Assembly (NCBI RefSeq): GCF_014235765.1
Contig: NZ_JACMYH010000001.1
Span: 1,550,001 to 1,614,000 of the forward strand
Length of the DNA stretch: 64,000 nt
Direction: 5' to 3'
DNA from: Pseudomonas baltica
Lineage (GTDB): Bacteria; Pseudomonadota; Gammaproteobacteria; Pseudomonadales; Pseudomonadaceae
Part shown: piece by piece, positions 20,561 to 29,634 of the stretch
Position numbering within the stretch: position 1 is the first letter of the stretch
Layout of the letters: every line of letters begins with the position of its first letter
Position numbers and translations under genes: made by a program
Notes under the pieces: generated by a model
Databases searched by the model: none
Seen by the model: only the letters and a program-made list of their open reading frames with translations
Told to the model about the DNA's origin: nothing

Positions 20561-20820
20561 GGCCTCAACGCGTTCCCCCAGAAACACCGCATTCCCCTGT
20601 CTCCGGCCTCAACGCGTTACCCCAGAAACACCGCATTCCGCTGCATACGGCCTTAACGCGTTCACCCGAACCCCCGCATTCCCCTGTCTCCGGCCTCAAC
20701 GCGTTACCCCAGAAACACCGCATTCCGCTGCATGCGGCCTTAACGCGTTCCCCCGAACCCCCGCATTCCCCTGTATCGCGCCTCAACGCGTTACCCCAGA
20801 AACACCGCATTCCCCTGTAG
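20561..20820. repeat. Tandem repeat block, six copies of a 43-44 bp unit
   Basis: Units start at 20561, 20605, 20649, 20692, 20736 and 20779. All share CTCAACGCGTT or CTTAACGCGTT at the start and CCGCATTCC near the end. Units 2 and 4 (ACCCCAGAAACACCGCATTC then CGCTGCAT) and units 3 and 5 (ACCCGAACCC or CCCCGAACCC) are near copies, so a higher-order 87-bp repeat has been duplicated. No unique spacers separate the units, so it is not CRISPR. Both strands stay open through several units, but I see no ribosome site and do not call a gene. Confidence 0.9.
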
Positions 20821-20839
20821 CAGCGGCGCAAGCCGCGTC
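20816..20839 (+). repeat. REP-like element, right boundary of tandem repeat block
   Basis: TGTAGCAGCGGCGCAAGCCG plus CGTC follows directly from the last repeat unit, whose CCTGTA end merges into the REP. Confidence 0.85.
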
Positions 20840-20866
20840 CGGGATCGGCGAGGTGTTGCAGACCGG

Positions 20867-22060
20867 TCAACCCGAGGCGGGTGCCGAATGACCACGCCGA
20901 TACGTCGTGTGCCAGCACAGCAGCAAGCCCGCCCCCGCCATCAGCGCGCCGACGCCGCCAATGTTCGCTACCCCCAGCTGGGTGATCACCACACTGCCCA
21001 GCAGCGCCCCACCGCCAATGCCGACATTATAGATGCCCGAATGCAGCGCCATGGCCACGTCCGTGGCATCCGGCGCCAGCTCGAGCACCTTGGACTGCAT
21101 CGCCAGGCTGAAGCACATGATCGATATGCCCCAGACCACGCTCACCACACTCAGGTAGGTGGCGTGGCGCGCCAGCGGCAACAGCAGCATCAGGCACAGG
21201 CCCAGCAGGGCGATCGACACCACCATGAAGCTACGCGGATAACGGCCGCTGTAGCGGCTGAATACCAGGGAGCCGATCACCCCCGCGCCGCCGAACAGCA
21301 GCAGCAGGGTCGTGGTCATCTCCCCGCTCATGCGTGCCGCCGCCTGCACGAACGGTTCGATGTAGCTGTAGGCCGTGTACTGCGCAGTGATCACCAGCGC
21401 CGTGGTCACGTACAGCGCGACCAGCACCGGGCGCTTGAGCAACATGGGCAGGCTGCGCAGCGAACCGGAGTTCTGACTCGGCAGCGCCGGCAGGCTTTTC
21501 GCCAGCCACAGCCCCACCGCCGTCGCCACCACACCGATTCCGACGAACGTGGTGCGCCATCCCAGCGCCTCGCCCACCACCCGCCCCAGCGGTACGCCCA
21601 GCACCATGGCCAGGCACGTCCCGGTGGCCAACAACCCCAACGCCTGGGTGTGCTTGCCCGGTGGCGCCAGCCGCACCGCCAGCGATGCCGTGATCGACCA
21701 GAACAGGGCGTGGGCAAAGGCGATACCGATGCGACTGGCCAGCAACACTGCGTAGCTCCAGGCGACACTGGACACCACATGGCTGACCACGAACAGCATG
21801 AACACCCCGATCAGCAACCGGCGACGTTCGACGTTGCGCGTCAGCAACATGATCGGCAACGACATCAGCGACACCACCCAGGCATACACCGTCAACATCA
21901 GCCCTACTTGCGCCGTTGGCATGGCGAAGCTCTGACCGATGGACGTCAGCAGCCCGACCGGCGCGAACTCCGTGGTATTGAAGATGAACGCCGCCAGTGC
22001 CAGCGCGATGACGCTGGACCAGTTGCGTGTGGACGTTTCTGTGGATCCTGTTTTCATCAT
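20867..22060 (-). CDS. sotB: Sugar efflux transporter SotB (MFS)
   Basis: A 397-residue major facilitator protein that closely follows E. coli Sot[98 protein letters not shown] and [20 protein letters not shown]. Twelve hydrophobic segments are expected. SotB exports arabinose-like sugars and IPTG in E. coli; the substrate here is inferred. Its ATG overlaps the stop of the upstream gene (ATGATGA), so the two form an operon. The 3' end abuts the tandem repeat block. Confidence 0.9.
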   Translation of the reverse strand: MMKTGSTETSTRNWSSVIALALAAFIFNTTEFAPVGLLTSIGQSFAMPTAQVGLMLTVYAWVVSLMSLPIMLLTRNVERRRLLIGVFMLFVVSHVVSSVAWSYAVLLASRIGIAFAHALFWSITASLAVRLAPPGKHTQALGLLATGTCLAMVLGVPLGRVVGEALGWRTTFVGIGVVATAVGLWLAKSLPALPSQNSGSLRSLPMLLKRPVLVALYVTTALVITAQYTAYSYIEPFVQAAARMSGEMTTTLLLLFGGAGVIGSLVFSRYSGRYPRSFMVVSIALLGLCLMLLLPLARHATYLSVVSVVWGISIMCFSLAMQSKVLELAPDATDVAMALHSGIYNVGIGGGALLGSVVITQLGVANIGGVGALMAGAGLLLCWHTTYRRGHSAPASG

Positions 22061-22923
22061 GCTTGCACCTTGCTGTCACGCACGCCCAGACGGCTCAACC
22101 ACACCGAGAAAAGGATCACACCGCCACCCAGGAACAGCCGTCCCAGTGGTTCGTCCTGGTTCCAGATCAGCAGGTTGAGCAGCAGACCGACCGGTACGTG
22201 GAGGTTGTTCATCACCGCCAGCGTCGCCCCCGGCACAAGGCTTGCGCCCTTGTTCCACCAATACATGCCGAGCGCCGTCGACACCAGCCCGAGAAACGCC
22301 AGCACGCCCCATTGCAAGGGCGCCTGCGGCAGGTGGTCGGGGTTGCCGAACAGCAGGAATGCCGGAAGCACCACCAGCAAGGCGCCGACATAGAAATAGC
22401 CGAAGCGACGGTATTGCGGCTGATCGCTGGGGTGGCGCGCGAGCAGATGCTTGTACAGCACCTGACCGGCAGCATAGGTGAAGTTGGCCACCTGCAACAG
22501 CAGGAAACCGATGAAGAAGTCCGGGCTGACGCGGTCGAAGCGGATCACGGCGGCACCTGCCACCGCAACCAGGGCCGCTACCAGCGCCCAACGGTTGAAA
22601 CGGCGATTCAGCGCATCCTCGATCAAGGTCACGTGCACCGGCGTCAGAATGGTGAACAGCAGCACTTCCGGCACGCTCAGCACGCGAAAACTGAGGTACA
22701 GGCACACGTAGGTAATGCCGAACTGCAGCGCGCCGATCAGCAGCATGGCGCGCACAAAGCGCGGTTCGACCTGGCGCCAGCGGGTCAGCGGCAGGAACAC
22801 CAGCCCGGCGAGCAGGACCCGCGCGAGGACGGCAAAATAGCTGTCGACATGACCGGCGAGGTATTCGCCGATCAGGCTGAAAGAGAAGGCCTGGATGAGG
22901 GTGACGATCAGAAGGTATTGCAT
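22057..22923 (-). CDS. EamA-family transporter, YigM-like
   Basis: A 288-residue protein with ten hydrophobic segments. It is strikingly like E. coli Yig[72 protein letters not shown] and [20 protein letters not shown]. YigM has been reported as a biotin importer, so biotin is a candidate substrate, though other carboxylates are possible. It is the first gene of a two-gene unit with sotB and diverges from a LysR gene that may control it. Confidence 0.85.
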   Translation of the reverse strand: MQYLLIVTLIQAFSFSLIGEYLAGHVDSYFAVLARVLLAGLVFLPLTRWRQVEPRFVRAMLLIGALQFGITYVCLYLSFRVLSVPEVLLFTILTPVHVTLIEDALNRRFNRWALVAALVAVAGAAVIRFDRVSPDFFIGFLLLQVANFTYAAGQVLYKHLLARHPSDQPQYRRFGYFYVGALLVVLPAFLLFGNPDHLPQAPLQWGVLAFLGLVSTALGMYWWNKGASLVPGATLAVMNNLHVPVGLLLNLLIWNQDEPLGRLFLGGGVILFSVWLSRLGVRDSKVQA

Positions 22924-23135
22924 GGTGCGCCCCGAATTTGCGAGGCGCGGACCTTAGCGCATCTGGGGCAGGTCAGGCCAGTGAAGCCAGCGTGGGATCG
23001 ATGGAAGACCCCAGGATACCTGCCACGACCCATCAAATAAGTTGTCTTGTCCGATCATTCCTCTACCCTGTGGCGCATCGAGACGGATCGCTGCACCCTC
23101 GGGCGGGCGGTGCGCACAAGACACAGGAGTCGAAG

Positions 23136-24077
23136 ATGAAAGCGCCGCGCGTCACCCTTGATCAATGGCGAACCCTGCAGGCCGTGGTCGACCATGGCGG
23201 CTTCGCCCAGGCAGCCGAAGCCCTGCACCGCTCGCAGTCTTCGATCAGCTACACCGTGGCCCGCATGCAGGACCAGCTCGGGGTACCGCTGCTGCGCATC
23301 GACGGGCGCAAGGCGGTGCTCACCGACGCCGGGGGCGTGCTGCTGCGCCGCTCCCGGCAACTGGTCAAGCAGGCCAGCCAGCTGGAAGACCTTGCGCACC
23401 ACATGGAACAGGGCTGGGAAGCCGAAGTCCGCCTGGTGGTCGACGCGGCCTACCCCAACGCACGGCTGATTCGTGCCCTGACCGCGTTCATGCCGCAGAG
23501 CCGCGGCTGCCGAGTGCGGCTGCGCGAGGAAGTGCTGTCGGGGGTCGAGGAAGTGCTGCAGGAAGGCGTCGCCGACCTGGCGATCAGCAGCTATAGCATT
23601 CCGGGCTACCTGGGCGCCGAAATGAGCGCCATCGAATTCATTGCCGTCGCGCACCCCGAACACGCCCTGCTGGCCATGGGCCGGGCGCTGAGCGTGCAGG
23701 ACCTGCACGGCCACATGCAGGTGGTGATCCGTGACTCGGGCCGCCAGCAACCGCGCGACGTCGGCTGGCTGGGCGCAGAGCAGCGCTGGACCGTCGGCAG
23801 CCTGGCCACCGCCGCCAGCTTCGTCGGCAGTGGCCTGGGCTTCGCCTGGTTGCCCCGGCACATGATCGAACGCGAGCTGCGCGAAGGCACCCTCGCCGCC
23901 TTGCCTCTGGAACAGGGCGGCAGTCGGCACCCCACGTTCTATCTGTATTCGAACAAGGACAAGCCGCTGGGTCCGGCCACGCAGATTCTCGTCGAACTGC
24001 TGCGCACTTTCGATACCGCCCCGCTGGACGTGCCGATCCTGGCGCTGGAGCAGGTGGTGCTGGATCAGGGCGCCTGA
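23136..24077 (+). CDS. LysR-family transcriptional regulator
   Basis: A 313-residue regulator. The N-terminal helix-turn-helix is [20 protein letters not shown] then [20 protein letters not shown] (residues 6-45), and the C-terminal periplasmic-binding-like effector domain runs from about 90 ([20 protein letters not shown]). AGGAG lies 6 nt before the ATG. The gene diverges from the YigM-like/sotB pair across about 210 bp, the usual arrangement for a LysR protein and its target. Effector unknown. Confidence 0.9.
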   Translation: MKAPRVTLDQWRTLQAVVDHGGFAQAAEALHRSQSSISYTVARMQDQLGVPLLRIDGRKAVLTDAGGVLLRRSRQLVKQASQLEDLAHHMEQGWEAEVRLVVDAAYPNARLIRALTAFMPQSRGCRVRLREEVLSGVEEVLQEGVADLAISSYSIPGYLGAEMSAIEFIAVAHPEHALLAMGRALSVQDLHGHMQVVIRDSGRQQPRDVGWLGAEQRWTVGSLATAASFVGSGLGFAWLPRHMIERELREGTLAALPLEQGGSRHPTFYLYSNKDKPLGPATQILVELLRTFDTAPLDVPILALEQVVLDQGA

Positions 24078-24231
24078 CCCCCTCGTTCTGCGAACATTCG
24101 GTAACATTGATTTTGCCCCTGCGGCTCGCCGTGGCCGTCCTTTGGCGGCACGCTTGCCACACATTGCCCCGAACGCTTGCGCCGCTTTTGGCTCAAAGCA
24201 TTTGCCTCCCCTTTTCAAGGACTTCATACCC

Positions 24232-24795
24232 ATGCTGAAAAAAATCCTTCTGGCCGCCTGTTCCCTGTCCCTGGCGGGCCACCTGATGGCCGCCGACGCC
24301 CAACACCCTCACGTGTTGCTCGACACCAGCATGGGCCCGATCGAAGTCGAGCTGGACGCAGCCAAGGCACCGATCAGCACCGCCAACTTCCTTGCCTACG
24401 TCGACAAGGGCCACTACAACAACACCGTGTTCCACCGCGTGATTCCGGGTTTCATGGTCCAGGCTGGCGGCTTCACCGCAGACATGCGTGAGAAGGCAAC
24501 CCAGGGTCCGATCAAGAACGAAGCCGACAACGGTTTGCACAACGTCCGGGGAACCCTCGCGATGGCTCGCACTCAAGTAAAGGACTCGGCCACCAGCCAG
24601 TTCTTCATCAACCAGAAGGACAACGACTTCCTCGACCATGGTGGCCGTGATTTTGGTTATGCAGTCTTCGGCAAGGTGGTCAAGGGCATGGAAGTGGTCG
24701 ACCAGATCGCCAACGTGCCGACCACGACCTCACGCGGCATGCAGAACGTGCCCAGTGATCCGGTGATGATCAAGTCGGCGAAACGCGTGGACTGA
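24232..24795 (+). CDS. ppiA: Periplasmic peptidyl-prolyl cis-trans isomerase A (cyclophilin)
   Basis: A 187-residue exported cyclophilin. The signal peptide [20 protein letters not shown] is followed by the enzyme domain [40 protein letters not shown] (catalytic arginine in FHRV), [22 protein letters not shown] and [16 protein letters not shown]. It isomerises prolyl bonds during folding in the periplasm. AAGGA lies about 9 nt before the ATG. The ABC exporter gene begins 55 nt downstream on the same strand. Confidence 0.94.
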   Translation: MLKKILLAACSLSLAGHLMAADAQHPHVLLDTSMGPIEVELDAAKAPISTANFLAYVDKGHYNNTVFHRVIPGFMVQAGGFTADMREKATQGPIKNEADNGLHNVRGTLAMARTQVKDSATSQFFINQKDNDFLDHGGRDFGYAVFGKVVKGMEVVDQIANVPTTTSRGMQNVPSDPVMIKSAKRVD

Positions 24796-24850
24796 TCCGC
24801 ACGCCACGTCGGCCCCGGCCAGGACCGTCAACCCGCACAGGAGAGCACGC

Positions 24851-26686
24851 TTGAGCATTTATCGCCGCTTCGAACAATGGATCGATATCTTCCGCGAAGC
24901 GCCTACGGAAACGCCCCCCAACAAAGTCCTGGCCTTCTACATCTACTACCTCAAGCAGGTGTGGCCCAGCTTCGCCACCCTGTTGGTGGTGGGCTTGATC
25001 GGTGCATTGATCGAAGTCGCACTGTTCCGCTACCTCAGTCGCATCATCGACATGGCCCAAGGCACGCCCAACGTGCACTTCTTCAGCGACAACGCGCTGG
25101 AGCTGACCTGGATGGTGGTGGTGGCGCTGGTGTTCAGGCCTATCTTCATCGGCCTGCATGATCTGCTGGTACACCAGGCGATCAGTCCCGGCATGACCAG
25201 CCTGATTCGCTGGCAGAACCACAACTATGTGCTCAAGCAGAGCATGAATTTCTTCCACAGCGACTTCGCCGGGCGCATTGCCCAACGCATCATGCAGACC
25301 GGCAACTCGTTGCGCGATTCGGCGGTCGCCGCAGTCGACGCCCTGTGGCACGTACTGATCTACGCGATCAGCGCCCTGGTGCTGTTCGCCGAGGCCGACT
25401 GGCGGCTGATGATCCCGCTGATCTTGTGGATCGTCGCCTATGTGATCGCGCTTTATTACTTCGTTCCAAGGGTCAAGGAACGCTCGGTAGTGTCTTCGGA
25501 CGCGCGCTCGAAACTGATGGGCCGCATCGTCGACGGTTACTCCAACATTGCCACGCTCAAGCTGTTCGCCCATACCAGCATGGAGCAGCAGTACGCGCGT
25601 GATGCGATCAGCGAGCAGACCGAGAAAACCCAACTGGCAAGCCGCGTGATCACCGCCATGGACTTCGCCATCACCACCATAAACGGCCTGTTGATCGTCG
25701 CCACCACGGGGTTGGCGCTGTGGCTGTGGACGCAGTCGCTCATCTCGGTGGGCGCGATTGCCCTGGCCACCGGCCTGGTGATCCGTATCGTCAACATGTC
25801 CGGTTGGATCATGTGGGTGGTCAACGGTATCTTCGAAAACATCGGCATGGTGCAGGATGGCCTGCAGACCATCGCCCAGCCCGTCAGCGTGACCGACAAG
25901 AAGGGGGCTCCACGGCTCAAGGTCGACCGCGGCAACGTGCGCTTCGAAGACGTGCACTTCCATTACCCCAAGGGCGACAGCATCATCGAGGGTCTGACCC
26001 TGGATATCCGTCCGGGTGAAAAGATCGGCCTGATCGGCCCCTCAGGAGCGGGCAAATCCACATTGGTCAACCTGCTGCTGCGGCTGTACGACCTGCCCAG
26101 CGGCCGCATCCTGATCGACGGCCAGGACATTGCCGAGGTGACCCAGGAGAGCCTGCGTGAACAGATCGGCCTGATCACCCAGGACACCTCGCTGCTGCAC
26201 CGCTCGATCCTCGACAACCTGCGTTATGGCAAGCCCAATGCTACCGAGGAGCAGGTCTGGGAAGCGGTACGCAAAGCCCGCGCCGATGACTTCCTGCCGC
26301 TGCTGTCCGACAGCGAAGGCCGCCGTGGTTTCGACGCCCATGTGGGTGAACGCGGCGTGAAGCTCTCCGGCGGCCAGCGCCAGCGCATCTCGATCGCCCG
26401 TGTCCTGCTGAAGAATGCGCCGATCCTGATCATGGACGAAGCGACTTCGGCGCTCGATTCCGAAGTCGAAGCAGCGATTCAGGAAAGCCTGGAAACCTTG
26501 ATGAAAGGCAAGACCGTGATTGCAATTGCTCACCGCCTGTCCACCATCGCCAAGATGGATCGCCTGGTCGTGCTGCAGAAAGGCAAGGTGGTCGAAATCG
26601 GCAGCCATACCGAGCTACTGGCGCAGCGCGGTCTGTACGCAAGGCTGTGGCATCACCAGACCGGTGGCTTCGTAGGCATGGACTAA
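24851..26686 (+). CDS. ABC transporter, fused permease and ATPase (exporter type)
   Basis: A 611-residue half-exporter. The N-terminal transmembrane domain has about six hydrophobic segments (FATLLVVGLIGALIEVALFR, MVVVALVFRPIFIGLHDLLV, MIPLILWIVAYVIALYYFVP, others) up to about 340. The C-terminal ATPase has Walker A GPSGAGKST near 395-403, signature LSGGQ near 505-509 and Walker B ILIMDEATS near 525-533. It should act as a homodimer. The start is TTG, with AGGAG 8-9 nt upstream. Substrate unknown; the family includes lipid and drug exporters. Confidence 0.92.
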   Translation: MSIYRRFEQWIDIFREAPTETPPNKVLAFYIYYLKQVWPSFATLLVVGLIGALIEVALFRYLSRIIDMAQGTPNVHFFSDNALELTWMVVVALVFRPIFIGLHDLLVHQAISPGMTSLIRWQNHNYVLKQSMNFFHSDFAGRIAQRIMQTGNSLRDSAVAAVDALWHVLIYAISALVLFAEADWRLMIPLILWIVAYVIALYYFVPRVKERSVVSSDARSKLMGRIVDGYSNIATLKLFAHTSMEQQYARDAISEQTEKTQLASRVITAMDFAITTINGLLIVATTGLALWLWTQSLISVGAIALATGLVIRIVNMSGWIMWVVNGIFENIGMVQDGLQTIAQPVSVTDKKGAPRLKVDRGNVRFEDVHFHYPKGDSIIEGLTLDIRPGEKIGLIGPSGAGKSTLVNLLLRLYDLPSGRILIDGQDIAEVTQESLREQIGLITQDTSLLHRSILDNLRYGKPNATEEQVWEAVRKARADDFLPLLSDSEGRRGFDAHVGERGVKLSGGQRQRISIARVLLKNAPILIMDEATSALDSEVEAAIQESLETLMKGKTVIAIAHRLSTIAKMDRLVVLQKGKVVEIGSHTELLAQRGLYARLWHHQTGGFVGMD

Positions 26687-26694
26687 AATCCCCC

Positions 26695-26827
26695 CGTGGG
26701 AGCGGGCTCTGCCCGCGAAGGCAGCACTGCGGTCTACCCGACAGACCTCAGTGCGCCCTTCGCGGCCACGGACCGCTCCTACACCGGACCGCGCCCACCC
26801 CCTGTAGGAGCGGTCCGTGGCCGCGAA
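26695..26827. repeat. Three REP elements
   Basis: Copies at 26695-26719 (GAGCGGGCTCTGCCCGCGAA class), 26759-26783 (inverse of GAGCGGTCCGTGGCCGCGAA) and 26803-26827 (direct). The last two form an inverted pair. They fill the space between the ABC gene and the gene converging on it. Confidence 0.9.
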
Positions 26828-26865
26828 AGACTTGCCGCGAGACATCCGACATACCTGGGAAGTGC

Positions 26866-27990
26866 TCAGGCCTGCCGATACGGCAAGGCTTCCCGCGCCC
26901 GATCGGCGTAGTCCAGCACCCCTGCCCGCTCGGCCTGCAGAAAATTCTCCACCGCATCGCGTAGCCCTGGGTGGCGCAGGTAGTGCCATGAGCGGGTGAT
27001 CACCGGCTCGAACCCGCGAATCAACTTGTGCTCGCCCTGCGCCCCGGCATCGAATCGCTCGATGCCGTGGGCGATTGCATAGTCCATGCCTTGATAGAAA
27101 CAGGTTTCGAAGTGCAGCCGGTCATACTCGGCCAGGCAGCCCCAATAACGGCCGTAGAAACTGCCCCCACCCACCAGGCTGAAAGCCATGGCCACCGGCC
27201 GCCGCTCGTGAGTCGCCAGCACCAGGCGAATCGCCTCGGGCATGCGTTCGGCCAACAGGCTGAAGAAATCACGGGTCAGGTAAGGCGAGCGCCCGCGTAC
27301 CTGGTACGTATTGGCATAGCATGCATAAACGAAATCCCATTCGGCTTCGCTCACCTGGCTGCCTTCGCGCCATTCGAACTCGATGCCCTGGGCTCGCACC
27401 TGCTCCCGCTCCTTGCGCATCTGCTTGCGCTTGCGCGAGCTCAGTGCGTCGAGAAAATCATCGAAGTCCCGATAGCCTCTGTTGTGCCAGTGATACTGGC
27501 AACCCAACCGCTCCATCCAGCCCTGCTCGGCCCTCAACAGTTCATCAAGGGCGGGGTCGGTGAAATTGACGTGGGCACCACTGAGCCCTTCCATCTCCAG
27601 ATAGCCTGGCACACAGCGCAGCAGCTCGACCCCGTCCCTAGGGAGACGCGCAAGCAGTCGCGGACCACTCACCGGACTGAAGGGCACCGCGCCAAGCAGC
27701 TTGGGGTAATAGTCGATACCGGCGCGCTCGCAGGCATCGGCCCAGCCGTGATCGAACACGTACTCCCCGTAGGAATGCCACTTGCGGTAGCTGGGCAACG
27801 CCGCCACCAGCCGCCCTTCTTCGATCTGCACCAGGTGCTCGGGCGCCCAGCCCGAGCGCTCGCCCAGGCTGCCGCTGTCCTCCAGCGCGCTGAGAAAAGC
27901 ATGCCGCAGGAACGGCTGCGGTTCGGGCAGCAGCGCGTCCCACTGCGCGGCGTCGATGGCGGACAAGCTGGCAGCTACATGCAGCGGCAT
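26866..27990 (-). CDS. FemAB/GNAT-like N-acyltransferase (PF04339-type, DUF482)
   Basis: A 374-residue cytoplasmic protein. Segments typical of the family are FLRHAFLSALEDSGS, SYGEYVFDHGWADA, HVNFTDPALDELL, YHWHNRGYRDFDDFLDALSS, RKRKQMRKEREQV, VYACYANTYQVRGRSPYLTR, MAFSLVGGGSFYGRYWGCLA, LHFETCFYQGMDYAI and FDAGAQGEHKLIRGF. The fold is a tandem GNAT related to FemAB peptidyltransferases; the acceptor is unknown. GGAG lies 8 nt before the ATG. It diverges from the porin gene. Confidence 0.88.
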   Translation of the reverse strand: MPLHVAASLSAIDAAQWDALLPEPQPFLRHAFLSALEDSGSLGERSGWAPEHLVQIEEGRLVAALPSYRKWHSYGEYVFDHGWADACERAGIDYYPKLLGAVPFSPVSGPRLLARLPRDGVELLRCVPGYLEMEGLSGAHVNFTDPALDELLRAEQGWMERLGCQYHWHNRGYRDFDDFLDALSSRKRKQMRKEREQVRAQGIEFEWREGSQVSEAEWDFVYACYANTYQVRGRSPYLTRDFFSLLAERMPEAIRLVLATHERRPVAMAFSLVGGGSFYGRYWGCLAEYDRLHFETCFYQGMDYAIAHGIERFDAGAQGEHKLIRGFEPVITRSWHYLRHPGLRDAVENFLQAERAGVLDYADRAREALPYRQA

Positions 27991-28134
27991 CGGTAGGGCT
28001 CCAATTGACGGGACGTGCCGCCCAGTATCGCGCAGGCTCTCGTCGCGGTCACCCGCGAATACGGTGCCATCACTCGGCAAAGGCTCTGGCTCAAGCTATT
28101 CAGTCATTTCAGTGTCATCGCCAAGCCATTGTTC

Positions 28135-28150
28135 TGACATTATTTTGTCA
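28135..28150. promoter_or_regulatory. Perfect palindrome upstream of the porin gene
   Basis: TGACA-N6-TGTCA is exact on both strands and lies about 120 nt before the porin start. TTTCAGTGTCATC about 25 bp upstream repeats one arm. It looks like a regulator site, but I cannot name the protein. Confidence 0.35.
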
Positions 28151-28268
28151 TCACCCCTCGCAATACTTGCGCCAGTTTTCCGGGGTCAGCCACGCCGTCT
28201 GCCAGGCGCGTCCGGAAGTACTTTCAGGCTCGGCGCTTGCCGGCCTTTTTTGCGATAGGGAGAATGTC

Positions 28269-29552
28269 ATGCGTCGTGTTTCAACACTCACCAAGGTCAG
28301 CCTGAGCGCCACCGTCCTCATGGCCATCAGCACCCAGGCCAGTGCCGCAGTCGATGCCAAGCTGCTCGACATGCTGCGCGCCAACGGCTCGATCAACGCT
28401 GCGCAATACGCCGAATTGAAGACTGAGCTCGACGGTGAGAAACAGGCCCAGCAAGTGGCCGCCGCCGAACAATCGAAGAAGATGAGCGCGTTCGACCAGA
28501 AAGTCGCCTGGGCCGCAAAGACACAGATCAAGGGCGACGTACGCCTGCGCCACGAAAGCATCAACGTCGATGGCGAGCGTGATGGTTCCAGCGGCGACCG
28601 CAACCAGGACCGCCAGCGCATCCGCGCCCGCATCGGCGTCTACAGTGAAATCAACCCACAGGTCGATGCCGGCATCCGCGTCGCCACCGGCAGCAGCGCC
28701 GACGCCCGCTCCACCAACCAGAGCCTGGACGGCGCCTTCAGCAAGAAATCCATCTGGCTCGACCAGGCTTACCTGGACTGGCACCCTACCGCCATCAAGG
28801 ACCTGCACCTGATCGGCGGCAAGATGGCCCAGCCTTGGGTCAGCATGGGCGACGTGATCTGGGACGGCGACATCAACCCCGAGGGCGTAGCCGCCACCTA
28901 CAAGCTGCCTCTGGGCGGCGCTGAACTGTTCGGCAGCACGGGCTACTACGTACTGACCGACAACATCGACGGCGAAGGTCGCCAGTTCGAGCACGACCTG
29001 CGCATGTACACCGGCCAGGCCGGCGCGCGCTTTGCGCTGGGCGACAACGTCAAGATGACCCTGGGCGGCAGCGTCTATTCCTACGACAATGACAACGCCA
29101 CCAACGCCGCCGCCGTGCTGGCCGTCAACGGCAACGCCTCCACCGAATTCACCCTGTACGAAGGCTTTGGTCAACTGGACATCACCGGCCTGCCGTTGCC
29201 GCTGTCGGTCTATGGTCAGTACGTGGTCAACGGTGATGCCGAAGCCACCGCTCTGGTCGGCAAGCAGGACACTGCCTGGCTGGCCGGCTTCAAGACCAAG
29301 TTTGCCGGCTTCGGCCTGGACTACAACTACCGCGACGTGCAGCGCAACGCCGTGGTGGGGGCTTTCACCGACTCCGACTTCGCCAACGGCTTCACCGGCT
29401 CACGCGGCCACAAGGTCAAGCTGGGCTACGAAATCGACAAGAACTTCGCCGTGGGTGCCACCTACTTCCTGGCCGAATCCGACGTTGCCAGCCGGACCCG
29501 CACCGATGCCGACGTGAACACCCTGCAACTGGACCTGGAAGCCAAGTTCTAA
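28269..29552 (+). CDS. Putative outer-membrane porin (Porin_5-like)
   Basis: A 427-residue exported protein. The signal peptide (VSLSATVLMAISTQASA-A) ends near residue 27. It is followed by a short helical region (KLLDMLRANGSINAAQYAEL, KTELDGEKQAQQ) that is common before the barrel in this porin family, then a beta-rich part: TQIKGDVRLRHESINVDGER, IWLDQAYLDWHPTAIKDLHL, KMAQPWVSMGDVIWDGDINP. It ends NTLQLDLEAKF with the C-terminal phenylalanine required for barrel assembly. GGGAG lies 6 nt before the ATG. Solute unknown. Confidence 0.88.
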   Translation: MRRVSTLTKVSLSATVLMAISTQASAAVDAKLLDMLRANGSINAAQYAELKTELDGEKQAQQVAAAEQSKKMSAFDQKVAWAAKTQIKGDVRLRHESINVDGERDGSSGDRNQDRQRIRARIGVYSEINPQVDAGIRVATGSSADARSTNQSLDGAFSKKSIWLDQAYLDWHPTAIKDLHLIGGKMAQPWVSMGDVIWDGDINPEGVAATYKLPLGGAELFGSTGYYVLTDNIDGEGRQFEHDLRMYTGQAGARFALGDNVKMTLGGSVYSYDNDNATNAAAVLAVNGNASTEFTLYEGFGQLDITGLPLPLSVYGQYVVNGDAEATALVGKQDTAWLAGFKTKFAGFGLDYNYRDVQRNAVVGAFTDSDFANGFTGSRGHKVKLGYEIDKNFAVGATYFLAESDVASRTRTDADVNTLQLDLEAKF

Positions 29553-29569
29553 CTCCACATCGCCCTACT

Positions 29570-29614
29570 GAAAAAGGCGCAACGTGCGAGTTCATCGCAG
29601 GTTGCGCCTTTTTC
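29570..29614. terminator. Bidirectional terminator between porin and FabH-like gene
   Basis: GAAAAAGGCGCAAC and GTTGCGCCTTTTTC form a perfect 14-bp stem with a loop of 17 nt and T-runs on both strands. Confidence 0.9.
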
Positions 29615-29634
29615 ATTGGTGTTGCGGCAGTCGA

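Noticed and set aside
20561..20820. CRISPR array
   Set aside because: The units are contiguous with no unique spacers and no cas genes are nearby.
20565..20918. Open frame encoding repeats of MRCFWGNALRPETGEC across the tandem block
   Set aside because: The frame is a product of the repeat period; the units are not multiples of three throughout and no start signal is present.
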